DNA of 64,000 nt from Nocardia flavorosea (GTDB taxonomy: Bacteria; Actinomycetota; Actinomycetes; Mycobacteriales; Mycobacteriaceae): contig NZ_JADLQL010000001.1 in assembly GCF_015477805.1 (NCBI RefSeq), forward strand, positions 1,674,001 through 1,738,000, written 5' to 3'. The position numbers and the translations under genes are program-made. Shown in pieces: positions 45,163-57,161 of this stretch (the first letter of the stretch is position 1; each line of letters opens with the position of its first letter). A model generated the notes under the pieces. That model ran no database searches. It was not told where the DNA came from and saw nothing but the letters and a program-made list of their open reading frames with translations.

Positions 45163-46017
45163 ATGACCTCTACTCCCGCGTTGCTCCGCCCCCGCGACAG
45201 CGATGCGCTGCGCGCCGAGATCCGCCGGCTGGCGGGCATCACCGGGGTTCCGGTGCTTTTCGGCGGCGAAGTGCAGGCCGATACTCTGCTGCTCAGCGAG
45301 TTCTGCGGCGTTCGCACCAATGGTTTGCGCGGCTTGACAGTGCGGCGCGCCTCCGGCCTCGGCGGGCGAGCCTTCGATTCGCGGCGGCCCGCGGCGGTGA
45401 CCGACTACCGCAGCGCACTGTCGATCACCCACCATTACGACGGACCGGTGCTGGGCGAGGGGATTCGCTCGGTTCTGGCGGTCCCCGTGGTGGTGGACGA
45501 CCGGTCACGCGCCGTGCTGTATGCGGCGACGCGCGGCCCGGGCCCGCTCGGCGGGCGTACGGCCGAAGCGCTGTTGCAGGCCGGTCGCCGGCTGGCGGCG
45601 GAGATCGCGATCCGCGACGAGGTGGATCGGCGGTTGCGATTGCTCGACGCGGTGGCGCCGTCACCTGCTACCGGCGGCGCGCTCGCCGAGGAGGTCCGCG
45701 CCGCGCACGCGCAGCTCCACACTCTTGCGGACGGATCCGCCGATGCACAACTGGGCGAGGCGCTGCGAACGGTCGGCGACAAATTGGCCAGGGCGCTGTC
45801 GGGCGCACCCGTCCCGGGGGCGCCCCGGCTGTCCCGCCGGGAGATCGATGTGCTGGTGCACGTCGGGCTGGGATGCCCGAATCGCGTTGTGGCGCAACGA
45901 CTTTCGTTGGGGCCGGAAACGGTCAAGAGCTATCTGCGCAGCGCGATGCACAAACTCGACGCCCGGACCCGGCACGAGGCCGTGTTCGCCGCTCGCCGCT
46001 TCGGCCTCATCCCGTGA
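45163..46017 (+). CDS. GAF-domain LuxR-type transcription regulator
   Basis: A 284-residue regulator. Residues about 20-145 look like a GAF sensor domain (SGLGGRAFDSRRPAAVTDY; GIRSVLAVPVVVDDRSRAVL). A linker follows, and the C-terminal 60 residues are a LuxR helix-turn-helix: LSRREIDVLVHVGLGCPNR, VVAQRLSLGPETVKSYLRSA. It is divergent from the acyl-CoA synthetase gene with only 89 bases between, so it probably controls that gene and senses a related compound; this is inference. ATG at 45163 has GGGG nine bases upstream inside a small hairpin. Confidence 0.9.
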   Translation: MTSTPALLRPRDSDALRAEIRRLAGITGVPVLFGGEVQADTLLLSEFCGVRTNGLRGLTVRRASGLGGRAFDSRRPAAVTDYRSALSITHHYDGPVLGEGIRSVLAVPVVVDDRSRAVLYAATRGPGPLGGRTAEALLQAGRRLAAEIAIRDEVDRRLRLLDAVAPSPATGGALAEEVRAAHAQLHTLADGSADAQLGEALRTVGDKLARALSGAPVPGAPRLSRREIDVLVHVGLGCPNRVVAQRLSLGPETVKSYLRSAMHKLDARTRHEAVFAARRFGLIP

Positions 46018-46248
46018 TTCCGGACAAACCTGCACGGACTCCGATCGCATCTCGGATCGCGGATCCCCGGCTTCGGCTCTGCCGCTGATCCGGCAGCGTG
46101 CAGCGACTCCCGCCTCGGCGACTGTTTCCGCACCACTCGCGAATGTGCTGCCACTGCCGCCCTATCGGAGCGAATACCGGCCGTGTCGAGCTGTGACCGA
46201 GCCCGCTTCCGTTTCGCCACGGTGACGCCTGGGCCGACCCGGTCCCGG

Positions 46249-46935
46249 TCAGTCGGCACCGGACAGCAGATCCGGGCGGCGTTCGCGCGTACGGATCAAT
46301 GACTGCTCCCGGCGCCAAGCCGCGACCTTGGCGTGGTCACCGGACAGCAGGATCGGCGGGACCTCGAGTCCCCGCCACGACACCGGACGGGTGTAACTGG
46401 GGCCTTCCAACAGACCGTCGGAGAATGAATCCTGTTCGTGTGACTGTTGATTACCGAGAACACCGGGAATCAACCGCACCACCGCCTCGGTCATCACGAG
46501 GACCGCCGCCTCGCCGCCGATCAGTACGTAATCGCCGATACTGACTTCTTCGACCCGGACCCGGCGGGCGGCATCGTCGAATACCCGCTGATCGATTCCC
46601 TCATACCGGCCACAGGCGAAAACCACATGCCGTTCACCGGACCAGCGGGCGGCGGTTTCCTGGGTGAAGGGCACCCCGGCCGGGGTCGGAACCACGAGCA
46701 GGGCATCGTCCGGGCACACCTCGTCGAGCGCGTCACCCCAGATCGTGGGTTTCATCACCATGCCGGGGCCGCCGCCGTACGGCGAATCGTCGACGGATTT
46801 GTGCACATCGTGCGTCCAGCGACGCAGATCGTGCACATCAACTGAGAGCAGGCCCTTTTCTATTGCCTTGCCCAGTAGCGCGGTACGCAGCGGCTCCAGG
46901 TATTCGGGGAAGATGGTGATCACGTCGAGCTTCAC
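46249..46935 (-). CDS. trmD: tRNA (guanine-37-N1)-methyltransferase
   Basis: A 228-residue SPOUT-class enzyme that methylates G37 of tRNAs reading CNN codons and so prevents frameshifts. Visible are [16 protein letters not shown] at the start, [26 protein letters not shown] and [19 protein letters not shown] trefoil-knot sequence. The last gene of rpsP-khpA-rimM-trmD; it starts 10 bases after rimM. Confidence 0.98.
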   Translation of the reverse strand: MKLDVITIFPEYLEPLRTALLGKAIEKGLLSVDVHDLRRWTHDVHKSVDDSPYGGGPGMVMKPTIWGDALDEVCPDDALLVVPTPAGVPFTQETAARWSGERHVVFACGRYEGIDQRVFDDAARRVRVEEVSIGDYVLIGGEAAVLVMTEAVVRLIPGVLGNQQSHEQDSFSDGLLEGPSYTRPVSWRGLEVPPILLSGDHAKVAAWRREQSLIRTRERRPDLLSGAD

Positions 46936-46945
46936 GCCGACCGCC

Positions 46946-47470
46946 TCATTCCGGATCCAGCAGGCCCTCGGGCGGGTCGATCACGATCAGCCCGTCGGCG
47001 ATCGACACCGTCGGCACGATGGCAGTGACGAACGGGATCAGGATCTCCCGGCTGCCACCGGCGGCGCGGACCGACAGCAGTTCACCGGCCGCGGAATGCA
47101 GCACCTCGGTGACCGAGCCGACGGCGGTACCGTCGGTGAGCTCCACGCGCAGACCCTCGAGTTCGTGATCGTAGAACTCGTCCGGATCCGCCGCCGATCC
47201 CAGATCCTCGCTGTCCACCAGGAACAAAGTACCGCGCAAGGCGTCCGCGGCCGCACGATCGGTGATCCCCGTCAGCTGCACGAGGAGCCGGCCCGAATGT
47301 TCCCGGGCCGATTCCACGGTGAAATTCCGCACCTCTTTCGACCGGGCGGCCCGGCCCCGCAGGGCCGAGCCGGGCGCGAAACGCGCCTCCGGTTCGTCGG
47401 TGCGTACCTCGACGACCAGTTCGCCGCGCACCCCGTGCGATCTGGCGACCCGGCCGACTACGAGTTCCAT
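46946..47470 (-). CDS. rimM: 16S rRNA processing protein RimM
   Basis: A 174-residue ribosome maturation factor that binds S19 and helps assemble the 30S head. The N-terminal RimM domain has [20 protein letters not shown], and the C-terminal PRC-barrel includes [15 protein letters not shown] and [15 protein letters not shown]. It starts next to the khpA stop with no gap, as usual in this operon. Confidence 0.97.
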   Translation of the reverse strand: MELVVGRVARSHGVRGELVVEVRTDEPEARFAPGSALRGRAARSKEVRNFTVESAREHSGRLLVQLTGITDRAAADALRGTLFLVDSEDLGSAADPDEFYDHELEGLRVELTDGTAVGSVTEVLHSAAGELLSVRAAGGSREILIPFVTAIVPTVSIADGLIVIDPPEGLLDPE

Positions 47471-47713
47471 CTACTGATCGGTGTCGACCACGTCGACCCG
47501 GATACCGCGGCCACCGATACCGGCGACGAGAGTGCGCAACGCGGTAGCGGTGCGGCCGCCCCGGCCGATGACCTTGCCCAGGTCGTCGGGGTGGACGTGT
47601 ACCTCGACGGTGCGCCCGCGGCGGCCGGTGATCAGCTCGACGCGCACGTCATCGGGATTGGCGACGATACCGCGGACGAGATGTTCCACGGCATCGGCGA
47701 CGACGACGCTCAT
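47471..47713 (-). CDS. khpA: KH-domain RNA-binding protein KhpA
   Basis: An 80-residue protein made of one KH domain with the GxxG loop in VIGRGGRTATALRTLVAGIG. It binds RNA, probably with a KhpB/Jag partner that is not in this window. In mycobacteria it is Rv2908c, in the same position between rpsP and rimM. The start overlaps the rpsP stop by one base. Confidence 0.96.
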   Translation of the reverse strand: MSVVVADAVEHLVRGIVANPDDVRVELITGRRGRTVEVHVHPDDLGKVIGRGGRTATALRTLVAGIGGRGIRVDVVDTDQ

Positions 47714-48162
47714 TACTCGGAAGCCTCGGCGGATTCGGTGGCCTCAGCCGATTCGGCCTCGCCGTCCTTGTCCTTCTTGGCCTTCTTCTTCGGGGTCACG
47801 GCCTCGGTGACCGGCTCGTTGTCGGCGGCGGCCAGCGCGGCGTTGAACAGGTCCAGCTTGGACGGCTTGGGCTCGGCGACCTTGAGGGTGCCCTCGGTGC
47901 CCGGCAGGCCCTTGAACTTCTGCCAGTCGCCGGTGATCTCCAGCAGCCGCTGCACGGGCTCGGTCGGCTGCGCGCCGACACCCAGCCAGTACTGCGCGCG
48001 CTCGGAATCGATCTCGATCAGCGAGGGCTCTTCCTTGGGGTGGTACTTGCCGATGGACTCGATGGCCCGGCCGTCACGGCGGGTGCGGGCGTCCGCGACG
48101 ACGACGCGGTACTGCGGGTTGCGGATCTTGCCCATACGGGTGAGCTTGATGCGAACAGCCAT
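47713..48162 (-). CDS. rpsP: 30S ribosomal protein S16 with charged tail
   Basis: A 149-residue S16. The conserved part is [40 protein letters not shown] and [20 protein letters not shown]. The last 40 residues are Lys-rich then Glu/Ala-rich ([20 protein letters not shown]), longer than in E. coli (82 residues) but common in actinobacteria. AAAGG lies about 11 bases before the ATG. First gene of the operon. Confidence 0.98.
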   Translation of the reverse strand: MAVRIKLTRMGKIRNPQYRVVVADARTRRDGRAIESIGKYHPKEEPSLIEIDSERAQYWLGVGAQPTEPVQRLLEITGDWQKFKGLPGTEGTLKVAEPKPSKLDLFNAALAAADNEPVTEAVTPKKKAKKDKDGEAESAEATESAEASE

Positions 48163-48579
48163 CTGCTGATCTACCTTTCATAGTGGTCACGGCGCAATTC
48201 AGCGACTCACGCGGTTCGCGAGCCCGGTTTTGCGGATGAAGTGTGTGACCGCCGCGCGGTACGTAACCGGAGACGGGCTGACACTGTCCGGAAGGACGAT
48301 CGACCATTCTGCCAGACGCAGGTCCGAGCCCGAAATCGTGCCGGCGCCGCGTCCGTGCGGCCACCGGGGACGAACCCGGTGAACGCAAGTAGGGGCCGAA
48401 AAGTTCAGGCGAACTCGCTACCCGAGCCCAGCGGACGACTCGGCGCGATATCCGGAGCGGCATCTCGCCGGCACGACGTACGCACTACGGGCCGCAACGG
48501 TTCAACCGATCGCTGCAGACCCGGTTACGCCGACGCAAATTCGCAACGGACGCCGTCGCGTCGACCGATTCCGGCCGGC
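48163..48579. other. Gap between ffh and rpsP
   Basis: About 420 bases with no supportable gene. It should hold the rpsP operon promoter and leader. I see no clear -10/-35 pair, no strong hairpin and no known riboswitch; open frames are Arg-rich. Confidence 0.4.
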
Positions 48580-50142
48580 CTACTTTTCCGGGAACTTGAA
48601 CTTGGAGAGATCGAAGTTCTCCAACCCGGGCGGCAGCTGATCGAGCCCCGGGGGCATATTCGACAGGTCCGGCATACCGCCCCCCGCGGGCATACCGGGC
48701 ATCCCCGGGAAACCGCCGCGCATCTTCGGCTGGGTCGGGCCGCGACCGCCCTTCTTGCCCTTCTTCCCCTTCTTGTTCTTGGTACGCCGGTTACCGCCGG
48801 GCATCCCCATCTGCCGGCCCATCGCGGTCATCATCTTGCGCGCCTCGAAGAACCGGTCGACCAACTGGTTGACATCGGAGACCTGCACCCCGGACCCGTT
48901 GGCGATCCGCAGCCGGCGGGAGGCGTTGATGATCTTCGGATTATCCCGTTCCGCAGGCGTCATACCGCGGATGATGGCCTGGACCCGGTCGAGTTGTTTA
49001 TCGTCGACCTGGGCCAGGACGTCCTTCATCTGGCCCGCACCCGGCAGCATCCCCAGCAGGTTGCCGATGGGGCCGAGCTTGCGGATCGCCAGCATCTGAT
49101 CGAGGAAATCCTCGAGGGTGAGTTCACCGCTGCCGATCTTGCGCGCGGCCTCCTCGGCCTGCTGCGCGTCGTAGACCTGCTCGGCCTGCTCGATGAGGGT
49201 GAGCACATCGCCCATCCCGAGAATGCGACTGGCCATCCGATCGGGGTGGAAGACGTCGAAATCCTCCAGCTTCTCACCGGTGGAGGCGAACATGATCGGC
49301 TCGCCGGTGACGTTGCGCACGCTCAGCGCGGCGCCACCGCGGGCATCACCGTCGAGTTTGGTGAGCACCACACCGGTGAAACCGACGCCGTCGCGGAACG
49401 CCTCGGCGGTGGAGACGGCGTCCTGACCGATCATGGCGTCGAGGACGAACAGGGTCTCGTCCGGTTTCACCGCATCGCGGATGCCGGCGGCCTGCGCCAT
49501 CAACTCGGCATCGATACCGAGCCGGCCGGCGGTATCGACGATCACCACGTCGTATTGTTTGGCCCGCGCCTCGGCGACACCGGACTCGGCGACCGCGATC
49601 GGATCGGCCGCGGTGATCCCGAGCGCGTTCTCCCCGCCCCCGATGGAGGTACCGGGATGGGGTGCGAACACCGGCACGCCGGCACGTTCGCCCACCACCT
49701 GCAACTGGGTGACGGCCCCGGGACGCTGCAGGTCGCACGCTACGAGCAGCGGCTGATGCCCCTGATCGCGGAGCCATTTGGCCAGCTTTCCGGCGAGCGT
49801 GGTCTTACCGGCACCCTGCAGACCCGCGAGCATGATCACCGTCGGCGGCGTCTTGGCCAGAGTCAGGCGCCGGGTCTCGCCGCCCAGGATGGCGACGAGC
49901 TCCTCGTTGACGATCTTGACGACCTGCTGGGCCGGGTTCAGCGCCGCGGAGACCTCGGCGCCCTTCGCGCGTTCCTTGATCCGGGCAATGAATCCGCGGA
50001 CCACCGGCAGCGCGACATCGGCCTCCAGCAGGGCGAGGCGGATCTCCCGGCAGGTGGCGTCGATATCGGCCGGCGACAGGCGGCCCTTACCGCGCAGGTC
50101 CTTCAGGGCACCGGTCAACCGGTCGGATAAAGATTCGAACAC
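48580..50142 (-). CDS. ffh: Signal recognition particle GTPase Ffh
   Basis: A 520-residue SRP54 protein. The N domain (MFESLSDRLTGALKDLRGKG) leads to the GTPase domain with G1 GLQGAGKTTLAGKLAKWL, VACDLQRPGAV, DTAGRL and TKLDGDARGGAAL. The M domain has the Met-rich signal-binding region and SGVQVSDVNQLVDRFFEARK. The C-terminus is Gly/Met/Pro-rich (GMPGMPAGGGMPDL). It pairs with FtsY (55274) and the 4.5S RNA, which is not in the window. Confidence 0.98.
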   Translation of the reverse strand: MFESLSDRLTGALKDLRGKGRLSPADIDATCREIRLALLEADVALPVVRGFIARIKERAKGAEVSAALNPAQQVVKIVNEELVAILGGETRRLTLAKTPPTVIMLAGLQGAGKTTLAGKLAKWLRDQGHQPLLVACDLQRPGAVTQLQVVGERAGVPVFAPHPGTSIGGGENALGITAADPIAVAESGVAEARAKQYDVVIVDTAGRLGIDAELMAQAAGIRDAVKPDETLFVLDAMIGQDAVSTAEAFRDGVGFTGVVLTKLDGDARGGAALSVRNVTGEPIMFASTGEKLEDFDVFHPDRMASRILGMGDVLTLIEQAEQVYDAQQAEEAARKIGSGELTLEDFLDQMLAIRKLGPIGNLLGMLPGAGQMKDVLAQVDDKQLDRVQAIIRGMTPAERDNPKIINASRRLRIANGSGVQVSDVNQLVDRFFEARKMMTAMGRQMGMPGGNRRTKNKKGKKGKKGGRGPTQPKMRGGFPGMPGMPAGGGMPDLSNMPPGLDQLPPGLENFDLSKFKFPEK

Positions 50143-50276
50143 CTGGCGCGCTCCTGATCTCGAGTGACGTCACTGAGTCCCAGGGTAATGGGGGTCCCAG
50201 CGTAGCGGGCGCGGCGGCGTAACGTGCTCGCACCGTCGGTGCCGCACTGTACTCGAGAACATCGCGGCGCAGCCGG

Positions 50277-50585
50277 TCAACCGGAGGTCGGGGTGGAGAA
50301 ACCGCGCTGGTAGTCGTGTTGTTCGACGGCGACCAGGTACGCGGCTTCGCGGCCGGTGAGGCCGAGGCCGCGGGCCAGGGAATCCAGCTGCGACCAGTCG
50401 TCGTCCGGCGGGACGCCGGTGGTCGCGACGGCGGCGGCCACGGTCATCGCGGCCATCGCCTGGGGTTCGGTGAGCGTACGCCCGGGCAGCCAGGTCACCA
50501 CCCAGTAGGCGTCGCCCACACATCGGGCGATATGAGGGGTCATATCGCTGGTCATGATCGACGAGGTCACCACTTGGATTGCCAC
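50277..50585 (-). CDS. Small hypothetical protein
   Basis: A 102-residue protein without membrane segment or signal peptide. It contains YWVVTWLPGRTLTEPQAMAA and LDSLARGLGLTGREAAYLVA, so mostly helical, with Asp/Trp-rich DDDWSQ between. The GTG at 50583-50585 has an AGGGGAG-like site about ten bases upstream, which supports real translation. I do not recognise a family; the pattern fits a small actinobacterial protein encoded between ffh and glnD. It could be regulated separately, since 177 bases separate it from glnD. Confidence 0.65.
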   Translation of the reverse strand: MAIQVVTSSIMTSDMTPHIARCVGDAYWVVTWLPGRTLTEPQAMAAMTVAAAVATTGVPPDDDWSQLDSLARGLGLTGREAAYLVAVEQHDYQRGFSTPTSG

Positions 50586-50762
50586 CGACCTGCTCCCCTC
50601 ATGAGCGCGACAGCTGACTCCCGAAATGGTAGGGGCCCGCGACCGAGCGACTCAGGACCTGCTGGCAACTGAAGAGCAATCGACGCGCAACGGTGACCTT
50701 CGCCACAGGACATACCGGTCACGACCGTGCCCGCACCTGTCCGGGTACGCCCGGGGCGGTGT

Positions 50763-53192
50763 TCAGCTGCCTTCCTGCTCCGGGGTTTTGCGCGGCGCCG
50801 GCTGCGGAACTTCCGCCAGCATGGCCTTTTCGATGGCCGACCGCCGGTGCGGACCGGCGTCCGCACCCAGATCCACACAGAAGACGTCGGCGACGAACGA
50901 TCCCATGGTCACCACCTTCGCCCAGCGCACATCGGCACCGGCGTCCGACAGCACGGCGGACAGCCGGCACAGCAGGCCGATTCGATCCTCCGCCCGTAGC
51001 TGCACGATGAACCGGCCCGCGACCGGGGTCTGTGTCCACAGCAACCGCGGTTCGGCCCGGGCACATCGCGCCGCGGCAGGCGTATCCCGTTCCCGCGCGG
51101 TCAGCACGGCGCGCACATCGAGGTCTCCGGCGATCGCCCGTTTGAGTTCCTGGCGCAGCAGGCCGGCGTCCGGCGGGGACCCGAAGGCCGGTGTCACGAC
51201 GAAGGTGTTGATCGCCGACTCCCCCGCCCCGCCGACCGCCGCCGACAGCACCCGCAGCGAATGCAGCGCCAGCACGCCGGCGGTATCGGCCAGCAAACCC
51301 GGAGTGTCGGGGGCGATGACGGTGGCGATGTAGGTGTATTTACCGTCGGCCTGGGATAATTCGACGTGCACCCCACCGGCGGCGGCCCGAGCCAGCAACT
51401 GTTCCGGTACGGGTTCGGGCTCGGGGAGTTCCTCGCCTGCCATCACAGCGCGGCAGCGCCGCACCAGTTCACCGATCAGCGTCGCTTTCCAGTCACCCCA
51501 GACGCCCGGTCCGGTGGCCAGCGAATCCGCCTCCGCCAGCGCATGCAACAGTTCGAGCCGCCGCGGATCGTGGTGCAGCGTATCCGCCACGTACTGCACC
51601 GTGGCCGGGTCGTCGATATCGCGGTGGGTGGCCACATCCGGCAGCAGCAGATGGTGGCGCACCAGATCACTGAGAATCTGCACATCCGCCGGCCACAGAC
51701 CCAGCCGGCGCGCGATCTGGGTGGCGAGCTCGGCGCCGACCACACAGTGGTCCTCGACGCGGCCCTTGCCGATATCGTGCAACAACGCGCCGAGCGCCAG
51801 CAGGTCCGGACGGGCCACCCGGGTGCTCAATGCGCTCGCGTAGGCCACGGTTTCGACCGAATGCCGGTCCACGGTCCAGATGTGCAGGGCGTCGCGCGGC
51901 GGCAGATCGCGCACCGCCCCCCATTCCGGAAGCAACCTGCCCCACAGACCGGTTCGGTCGAGCGCCTCTACCGCGTCGATCACCCCGCGGCCGGAACCGA
52001 GCAGCACCAGCAGATCGTTGAGCGCGTCTTTCGGCCACGGCTCACGCAGTTCCGGGGCGTCCTCGGCCAGCCGGTTGAGGGTGGTCGCCGACATCGGCAG
52101 ACCGGTTTGCGCCGACGCCGCCGCCACCCGCAGGATCAGGCCGGGGTCGCGTTGCGGCCGGGCGTCCCGGGCCAGTACCACCTCACCCGCATGTTCGACG
52201 ACCCCCTCGTCCAGGGGCCGCCGCACCGGCACCCGCCGCAACCGCGCCAGTCCCCGCCGCGGTAACGCATTACCGGCGGTACGCAATCCGACATCCACCG
52301 AATAGCCGACGGTGCGGGCCGCGTCGCTGAGCGTCCGGGCCAGCTCGAACCGGTCCCCTATCCGCAGTGCCGCGCCGATTTCGTCGGCATCCTGGGCGCG
52401 CAACTGGTCGCGTGCCCGGCCCGCCACCCGGTGCAGTTCGGTGCGGACGTCCAGGAGCCGTCGATGCGCCTGGGCCAGACCACCGCCGGGCGTATCCGGC
52501 CCCAGCCCCGGCATGGCATCGGTGAGCTGCGCGATCGCCAGCGCGTCCAGGAGTTGGATATCGCGCAACCCGCCGCGGCCGTTCTTCAGATCGGGTTCGG
52601 TGCGGTGGGCGATCTGCCCGCTGCGGTCCCAGCGGGCGCGGACTCCCGTGAGCAGTTCGTCATAGCGACCGCGGATACCGCGGCGCCAATCCTTACGGAT
52701 ACCGGCGATGATGCGATCGCTGAGTTCGGGGTTGCCCACGATATGACGGGCATCCAGCATCCCGAGTGCCGCGACCAGATCATCGGCGGCGACCCGCAAC
52801 GCCTGTGGCACCGTCCGCACACTGTGGTCGAGTTTGATGTGGGCGTCCCACAGCGGATACCACAACCGGTCGGCGATTTCGGCGACCCGCTTCGGGTCCA
52901 TATCCTCGTGCAGCAGCACCAGGTCCAGATCGGAGTAGGGCAGCATCTCGCGCCGGCCGAGGCCGCCCACGGCCATGATCGCCAGGCCGCTGTCCGGGGT
53001 TATCCCGACCTCCGTGCCCTTACTGGTGAGCCACAGCTCGTACAGGTCGACCAGTGCCGACCGCAGCGATTCGGCGTCCAGGCGGGGATGCCGGGGTTGC
53101 CCGCCACCCAGCAACCGGTTGCGGGCGCGGACCAGATCGGCGGCGCCGTTGGACAGTTCCGCGGATTTTCCCGGCCGCTGCGCCGCCCGCAC
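50763..53192 (-). CDS. glnD: PII (de)adenylyl/uridylyltransferase GlnD
   Basis: An 809-residue, nearly mycobacterial-length GlnD. The nucleotidyltransferase domain has [20 protein letters not shown] (about residue 75-95), the HD domain [19 protein letters not shown], and the C-terminus two ACT domains ([40 protein letters not shown]). In actinobacteria it adenylylates PII on Tyr51 rather than uridylylating it. GTG at 53190-53192 is chosen for length and for GGGAG just upstream; the frame upstream is Arg-rich and low-complexity. Last gene of amt-glnB-glnD. Confidence 0.95.
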   Translation of the reverse strand: MRAAQRPGKSAELSNGAADLVRARNRLLGGGQPRHPRLDAESLRSALVDLYELWLTSKGTEVGITPDSGLAIMAVGGLGRREMLPYSDLDLVLLHEDMDPKRVAEIADRLWYPLWDAHIKLDHSVRTVPQALRVAADDLVAALGMLDARHIVGNPELSDRIIAGIRKDWRRGIRGRYDELLTGVRARWDRSGQIAHRTEPDLKNGRGGLRDIQLLDALAIAQLTDAMPGLGPDTPGGGLAQAHRRLLDVRTELHRVAGRARDQLRAQDADEIGAALRIGDRFELARTLSDAARTVGYSVDVGLRTAGNALPRRGLARLRRVPVRRPLDEGVVEHAGEVVLARDARPQRDPGLILRVAAASAQTGLPMSATTLNRLAEDAPELREPWPKDALNDLLVLLGSGRGVIDAVEALDRTGLWGRLLPEWGAVRDLPPRDALHIWTVDRHSVETVAYASALSTRVARPDLLALGALLHDIGKGRVEDHCVVGAELATQIARRLGLWPADVQILSDLVRHHLLLPDVATHRDIDDPATVQYVADTLHHDPRRLELLHALAEADSLATGPGVWGDWKATLIGELVRRCRAVMAGEELPEPEPVPEQLLARAAAGGVHVELSQADGKYTYIATVIAPDTPGLLADTAGVLALHSLRVLSAAVGGAGESAINTFVVTPAFGSPPDAGLLRQELKRAIAGDLDVRAVLTARERDTPAAARCARAEPRLLWTQTPVAGRFIVQLRAEDRIGLLCRLSAVLSDAGADVRWAKVVTMGSFVADVFCVDLGADAGPHRRSAIEKAMLAEVPQPAPRKTPEQEGS

Positions 53193-53375
53193 GTGCTCCC
53201 GTTTTTGCCGTTCGGCACCCAAACCACACCACCACCCGTCACACCGGCGGCCCCGCCCCGACCGGAAACGGTGGGAGCGGGGCCGCTGTCGTTGTCTACA
53301 CACACTCCTCGCGCGGGAGGCGATCCCGTAACGCCGAAAGCATTGCGGTCTCGCGCGCTGCCGGCACGGCAGGTT

Positions 53376-55021
<1,646 letters not shown>

Positions 55022-55094
55022 CAGTTACCTCCCTCATCTTCCGGCCCGCCGCCTGCGCGACTTCGGGCCCGCCAATGAAGGGTCCTCATTCGGT

Positions 55095-55132
55095 GTTTCA
55101 ACCGTGACGCTCCGGTGTTTCACCTACGTGAA
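55095..55132 (-). promoter_or_regulatory. GlnR-type nitrogen control box upstream of amt
   Basis: Read on the reverse strand: TTCAC, six bases, GAAAC, six bases, GCGTC, six bases, GAAAC. Three of the four elements fit the actinobacterial GlnR consensus gTnAC-n6-GaAAC repeated twice; only the third is weak. The spacing is exactly 11 bases per element. A further GAAAC lies 16 bases upstream. The site is 74-111 bases before the amt start. Confidence 0.7.
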
Positions 55133-55273
55133 TGGATCACACCGTCGTGTTTCCACTGTGTTGCCGCCGTCGTACCTGCTGGTCACCGCGTCTTGTGAGG
55201 TCGCCCGGCCCGGCGTCCGCCGACGCCGGGCCGGCCGCCTGTCAGTCTGCTGGACGCCGCCGGGCGGCCGTGG

Positions 55274-56995
55274 TCAGCCGAGCAGCGCGTCCACGAACGC
55301 CGACGGTTCGAACGGAGCCAGATCGTCGGCGCCTTCGCCCAGACCGACAAGTTTGACCGGGACTCCGAGCTCGTGCTGGATCTGGAAGACGATCCCGCCC
55401 TTCGCGGTGCCGTCCAGTTTCGTCAGCACCACACCGCTGATATCGACCACTTCGGCGAAGATCCGGGCCTGCATGAGCCCGTTCTGCCCGACGGTGGCAT
55501 CCAGTACCAGCAGCACCTCGTCCACCGACGCCTTCTTCTCCACCACCCGCTTCACCTTGCCGAGCTCGTCCATCAGCCCGGTCTTGGTGTGCAGGCGACC
55601 GGCGGTATCGATGAGTACCGCGTCCACACCGGAGTCGATACCGGTGGCCACCGCGTCGAAGGCGACGGCAGCGGGATCGGCGCCCTCCTTACCGCGGACC
55701 GTATCCGCGCCGACCCGCTCGCCCCAGGTCTGCAACTGGTCCGCCGCGGCGGCCCGGAAGGTATCGGCCGCGCCCAGCAGCACCCGGCGGCCGTCGGCGA
55801 CGAGTACGCGGGCGAGTTTGCCGGTGGTGGTGGTCTTACCGGTGCCGTTGACCCCGACGACGAGCAGGATCGACGGGTGGTCGGGGTGCGGCAGCGCGCG
55901 GACGGAGCGGTCGAGTTCGGGCCGCAGCGATTCGATGAGCACATCACGCAGCACCGCACGCGCCTGGTCGGCGGTGCGCACACTGCGCGCGGCCATCTCC
56001 TCCCGCAGCCGTTCCACGATGACGCTGGTGACGGCCGTGCCGATATCGGCCAGCACCAGTGTGTCCTCGACCTCTTCCCACGATTCCTCGTCGAGGTCGC
56101 CGCCACCGAGCAAACCCAGCAGGCTTTTGCCGACCGCGTTCTGCGACCGCGACAACCGCCCGCGCAGCCGGGTCAGCCGGCCGGAGGTGGGCTCGATCTC
56201 CTCGACCTCGGGGACGAGATGGGCACCGGCCGCGGTATCGGGCGCGACCACCGGGGCTTCACCCGACGTCGATTCCGCGGGCGGTGTGGTCGCGGTATCC
56301 GGTGCGGTGGTGCTCGCCGCGGCAACCGCGCCACCGGTCTCCGGCGCGGGCGTTTCGGTCTCGGCCGGTGTCGCGGTCTCGGTCTCCGGCCGCACGGGAG
56401 TTTCTGCCTCGGGCGCCGCGGATTCCTCCGCAGCGGAAGGCGCAGGCGCCTGCATCTCGGGCGTGACAGGAGCCGCCGATTCCGCGGGAGCGGCGTCGGG
56501 CTCCGCTGTTTCCGTCTCGCGGGGCGCGGTCGTGCCGGCCGCGGAAGCGCCGAGCGTATCGCTCTGCGCGCCCGTCCCGGTTTCCGGCGGCAGGGTCGTC
56601 TCCGGTTCCGGCGGCGCGGTGGCCCCGCCGCCCGGCGCCTCCGGTGCGGTGGTGGTCGCGGTGTCGACAGCATCGGGCAGCGGCACATCGGTGATCCCGC
56701 GGCGGGGGGCGTCGCGCGGTATCGCTGCATCGTCGCCGATATGTGGCTGCCCCTCGGTATCCGTCCGCTCAGCGGGACTCGGGCGCGCGGGCGCCGCGGT
56801 AGCGCCCTGTCCGCCCTGACTGAAACTGAATCCACCGGCCGCCTGGTATCCACCCGACCGGTCGGCCAGCTCCCGTTTCTCCGTCGGTGGGGTCAGCGAG
56901 ACCCGGCCGCGTTTGTACCGGACGAAGCCGGCCACGAGCGCGACCAGCAGTACGGCGGCGATCGCTGCGATCAGAATCCAAGCTTGCGCACTCAC
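55274..56995 (-). CDS. ftsY: Signal recognition particle receptor FtsY with long acidic linker
   Basis: A 573-residue SRP receptor. Residues 5-25 form a transmembrane helix (AWILIAAIAAVLLVALVAGF). A linker of about 240 residues follows, rich in Pro, Ala, Thr and Glu with repeats such as PETETATPAETETPAPE, with no fold. The NG domain begins near 275 (SQNAVGKSLLGLLGGGDLDE) and has GVNGTGKTTTTGKLARVL, AADTFRAAAADQL, DTAGRLHTK and TKLDGTAKGG. GTG at 56993-56995 is preferred since AAGGAT is about eight bases upstream; the ATG three codons earlier overlaps that site. Confidence 0.95.
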   Translation of the reverse strand: MSAQAWILIAAIAAVLLVALVAGFVRYKRGRVSLTPPTEKRELADRSGGYQAAGGFSFSQGGQGATAAPARPSPAERTDTEGQPHIGDDAAIPRDAPRRGITDVPLPDAVDTATTTAPEAPGGGATAPPEPETTLPPETGTGAQSDTLGASAAGTTAPRETETAEPDAAPAESAAPVTPEMQAPAPSAAEESAAPEAETPVRPETETATPAETETPAPETGGAVAAASTTAPDTATTPPAESTSGEAPVVAPDTAAGAHLVPEVEEIEPTSGRLTRLRGRLSRSQNAVGKSLLGLLGGGDLDEESWEEVEDTLVLADIGTAVTSVIVERLREEMAARSVRTADQARAVLRDVLIESLRPELDRSVRALPHPDHPSILLVVGVNGTGKTTTTGKLARVLVADGRRVLLGAADTFRAAAADQLQTWGERVGADTVRGKEGADPAAVAFDAVATGIDSGVDAVLIDTAGRLHTKTGLMDELGKVKRVVEKKASVDEVLLVLDATVGQNGLMQARIFAEVVDISGVVLTKLDGTAKGGIVFQIQHELGVPVKLVGLGEGADDLAPFEPSAFVDALLG

Positions 56996-57148
56996 ACCGC
57001 CCATCCTTGCAGAGCCGGTGCGGGCGGCCGCCGACCCCGCCCGGCCCGCGCGGCGGGCGCGCCCGCGCACGCTGCACCTTCCCAGCTCAACCGGGCGAAC
57101 ATGACCGGTGAGATTTCTTGTCCTGCGGAAGTTCTCGCTACAGGCCAA

Positions 57149-57154
57149 TAGGAT
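57149..57154 (+). promoter_or_regulatory. Probable -10 box of a leaderless transcript (DUF2237 gene)
   Basis: TAGGAT is followed by seven bases and the GTG at 57162, with no Shine-Dalgarno sequence. This is the standard distance from a -10 box to the first transcribed base. A -35 box is not obvious. Confidence 0.5.
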
Positions 57155-57161
57155 CGGCGAT

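Noticed and set aside
46079..46096. CTGCCG/CGGCAG short stem after the GAF-LuxR gene
   Set aside because: Only six base pairs and no T-run; could be a weak terminator but such stems are common in this GC-rich DNA.
48241..50130. A 629-codon open frame on the + strand opposite ffh
   Set aside because: Antisense shadow of Ffh with no recognisable domain.
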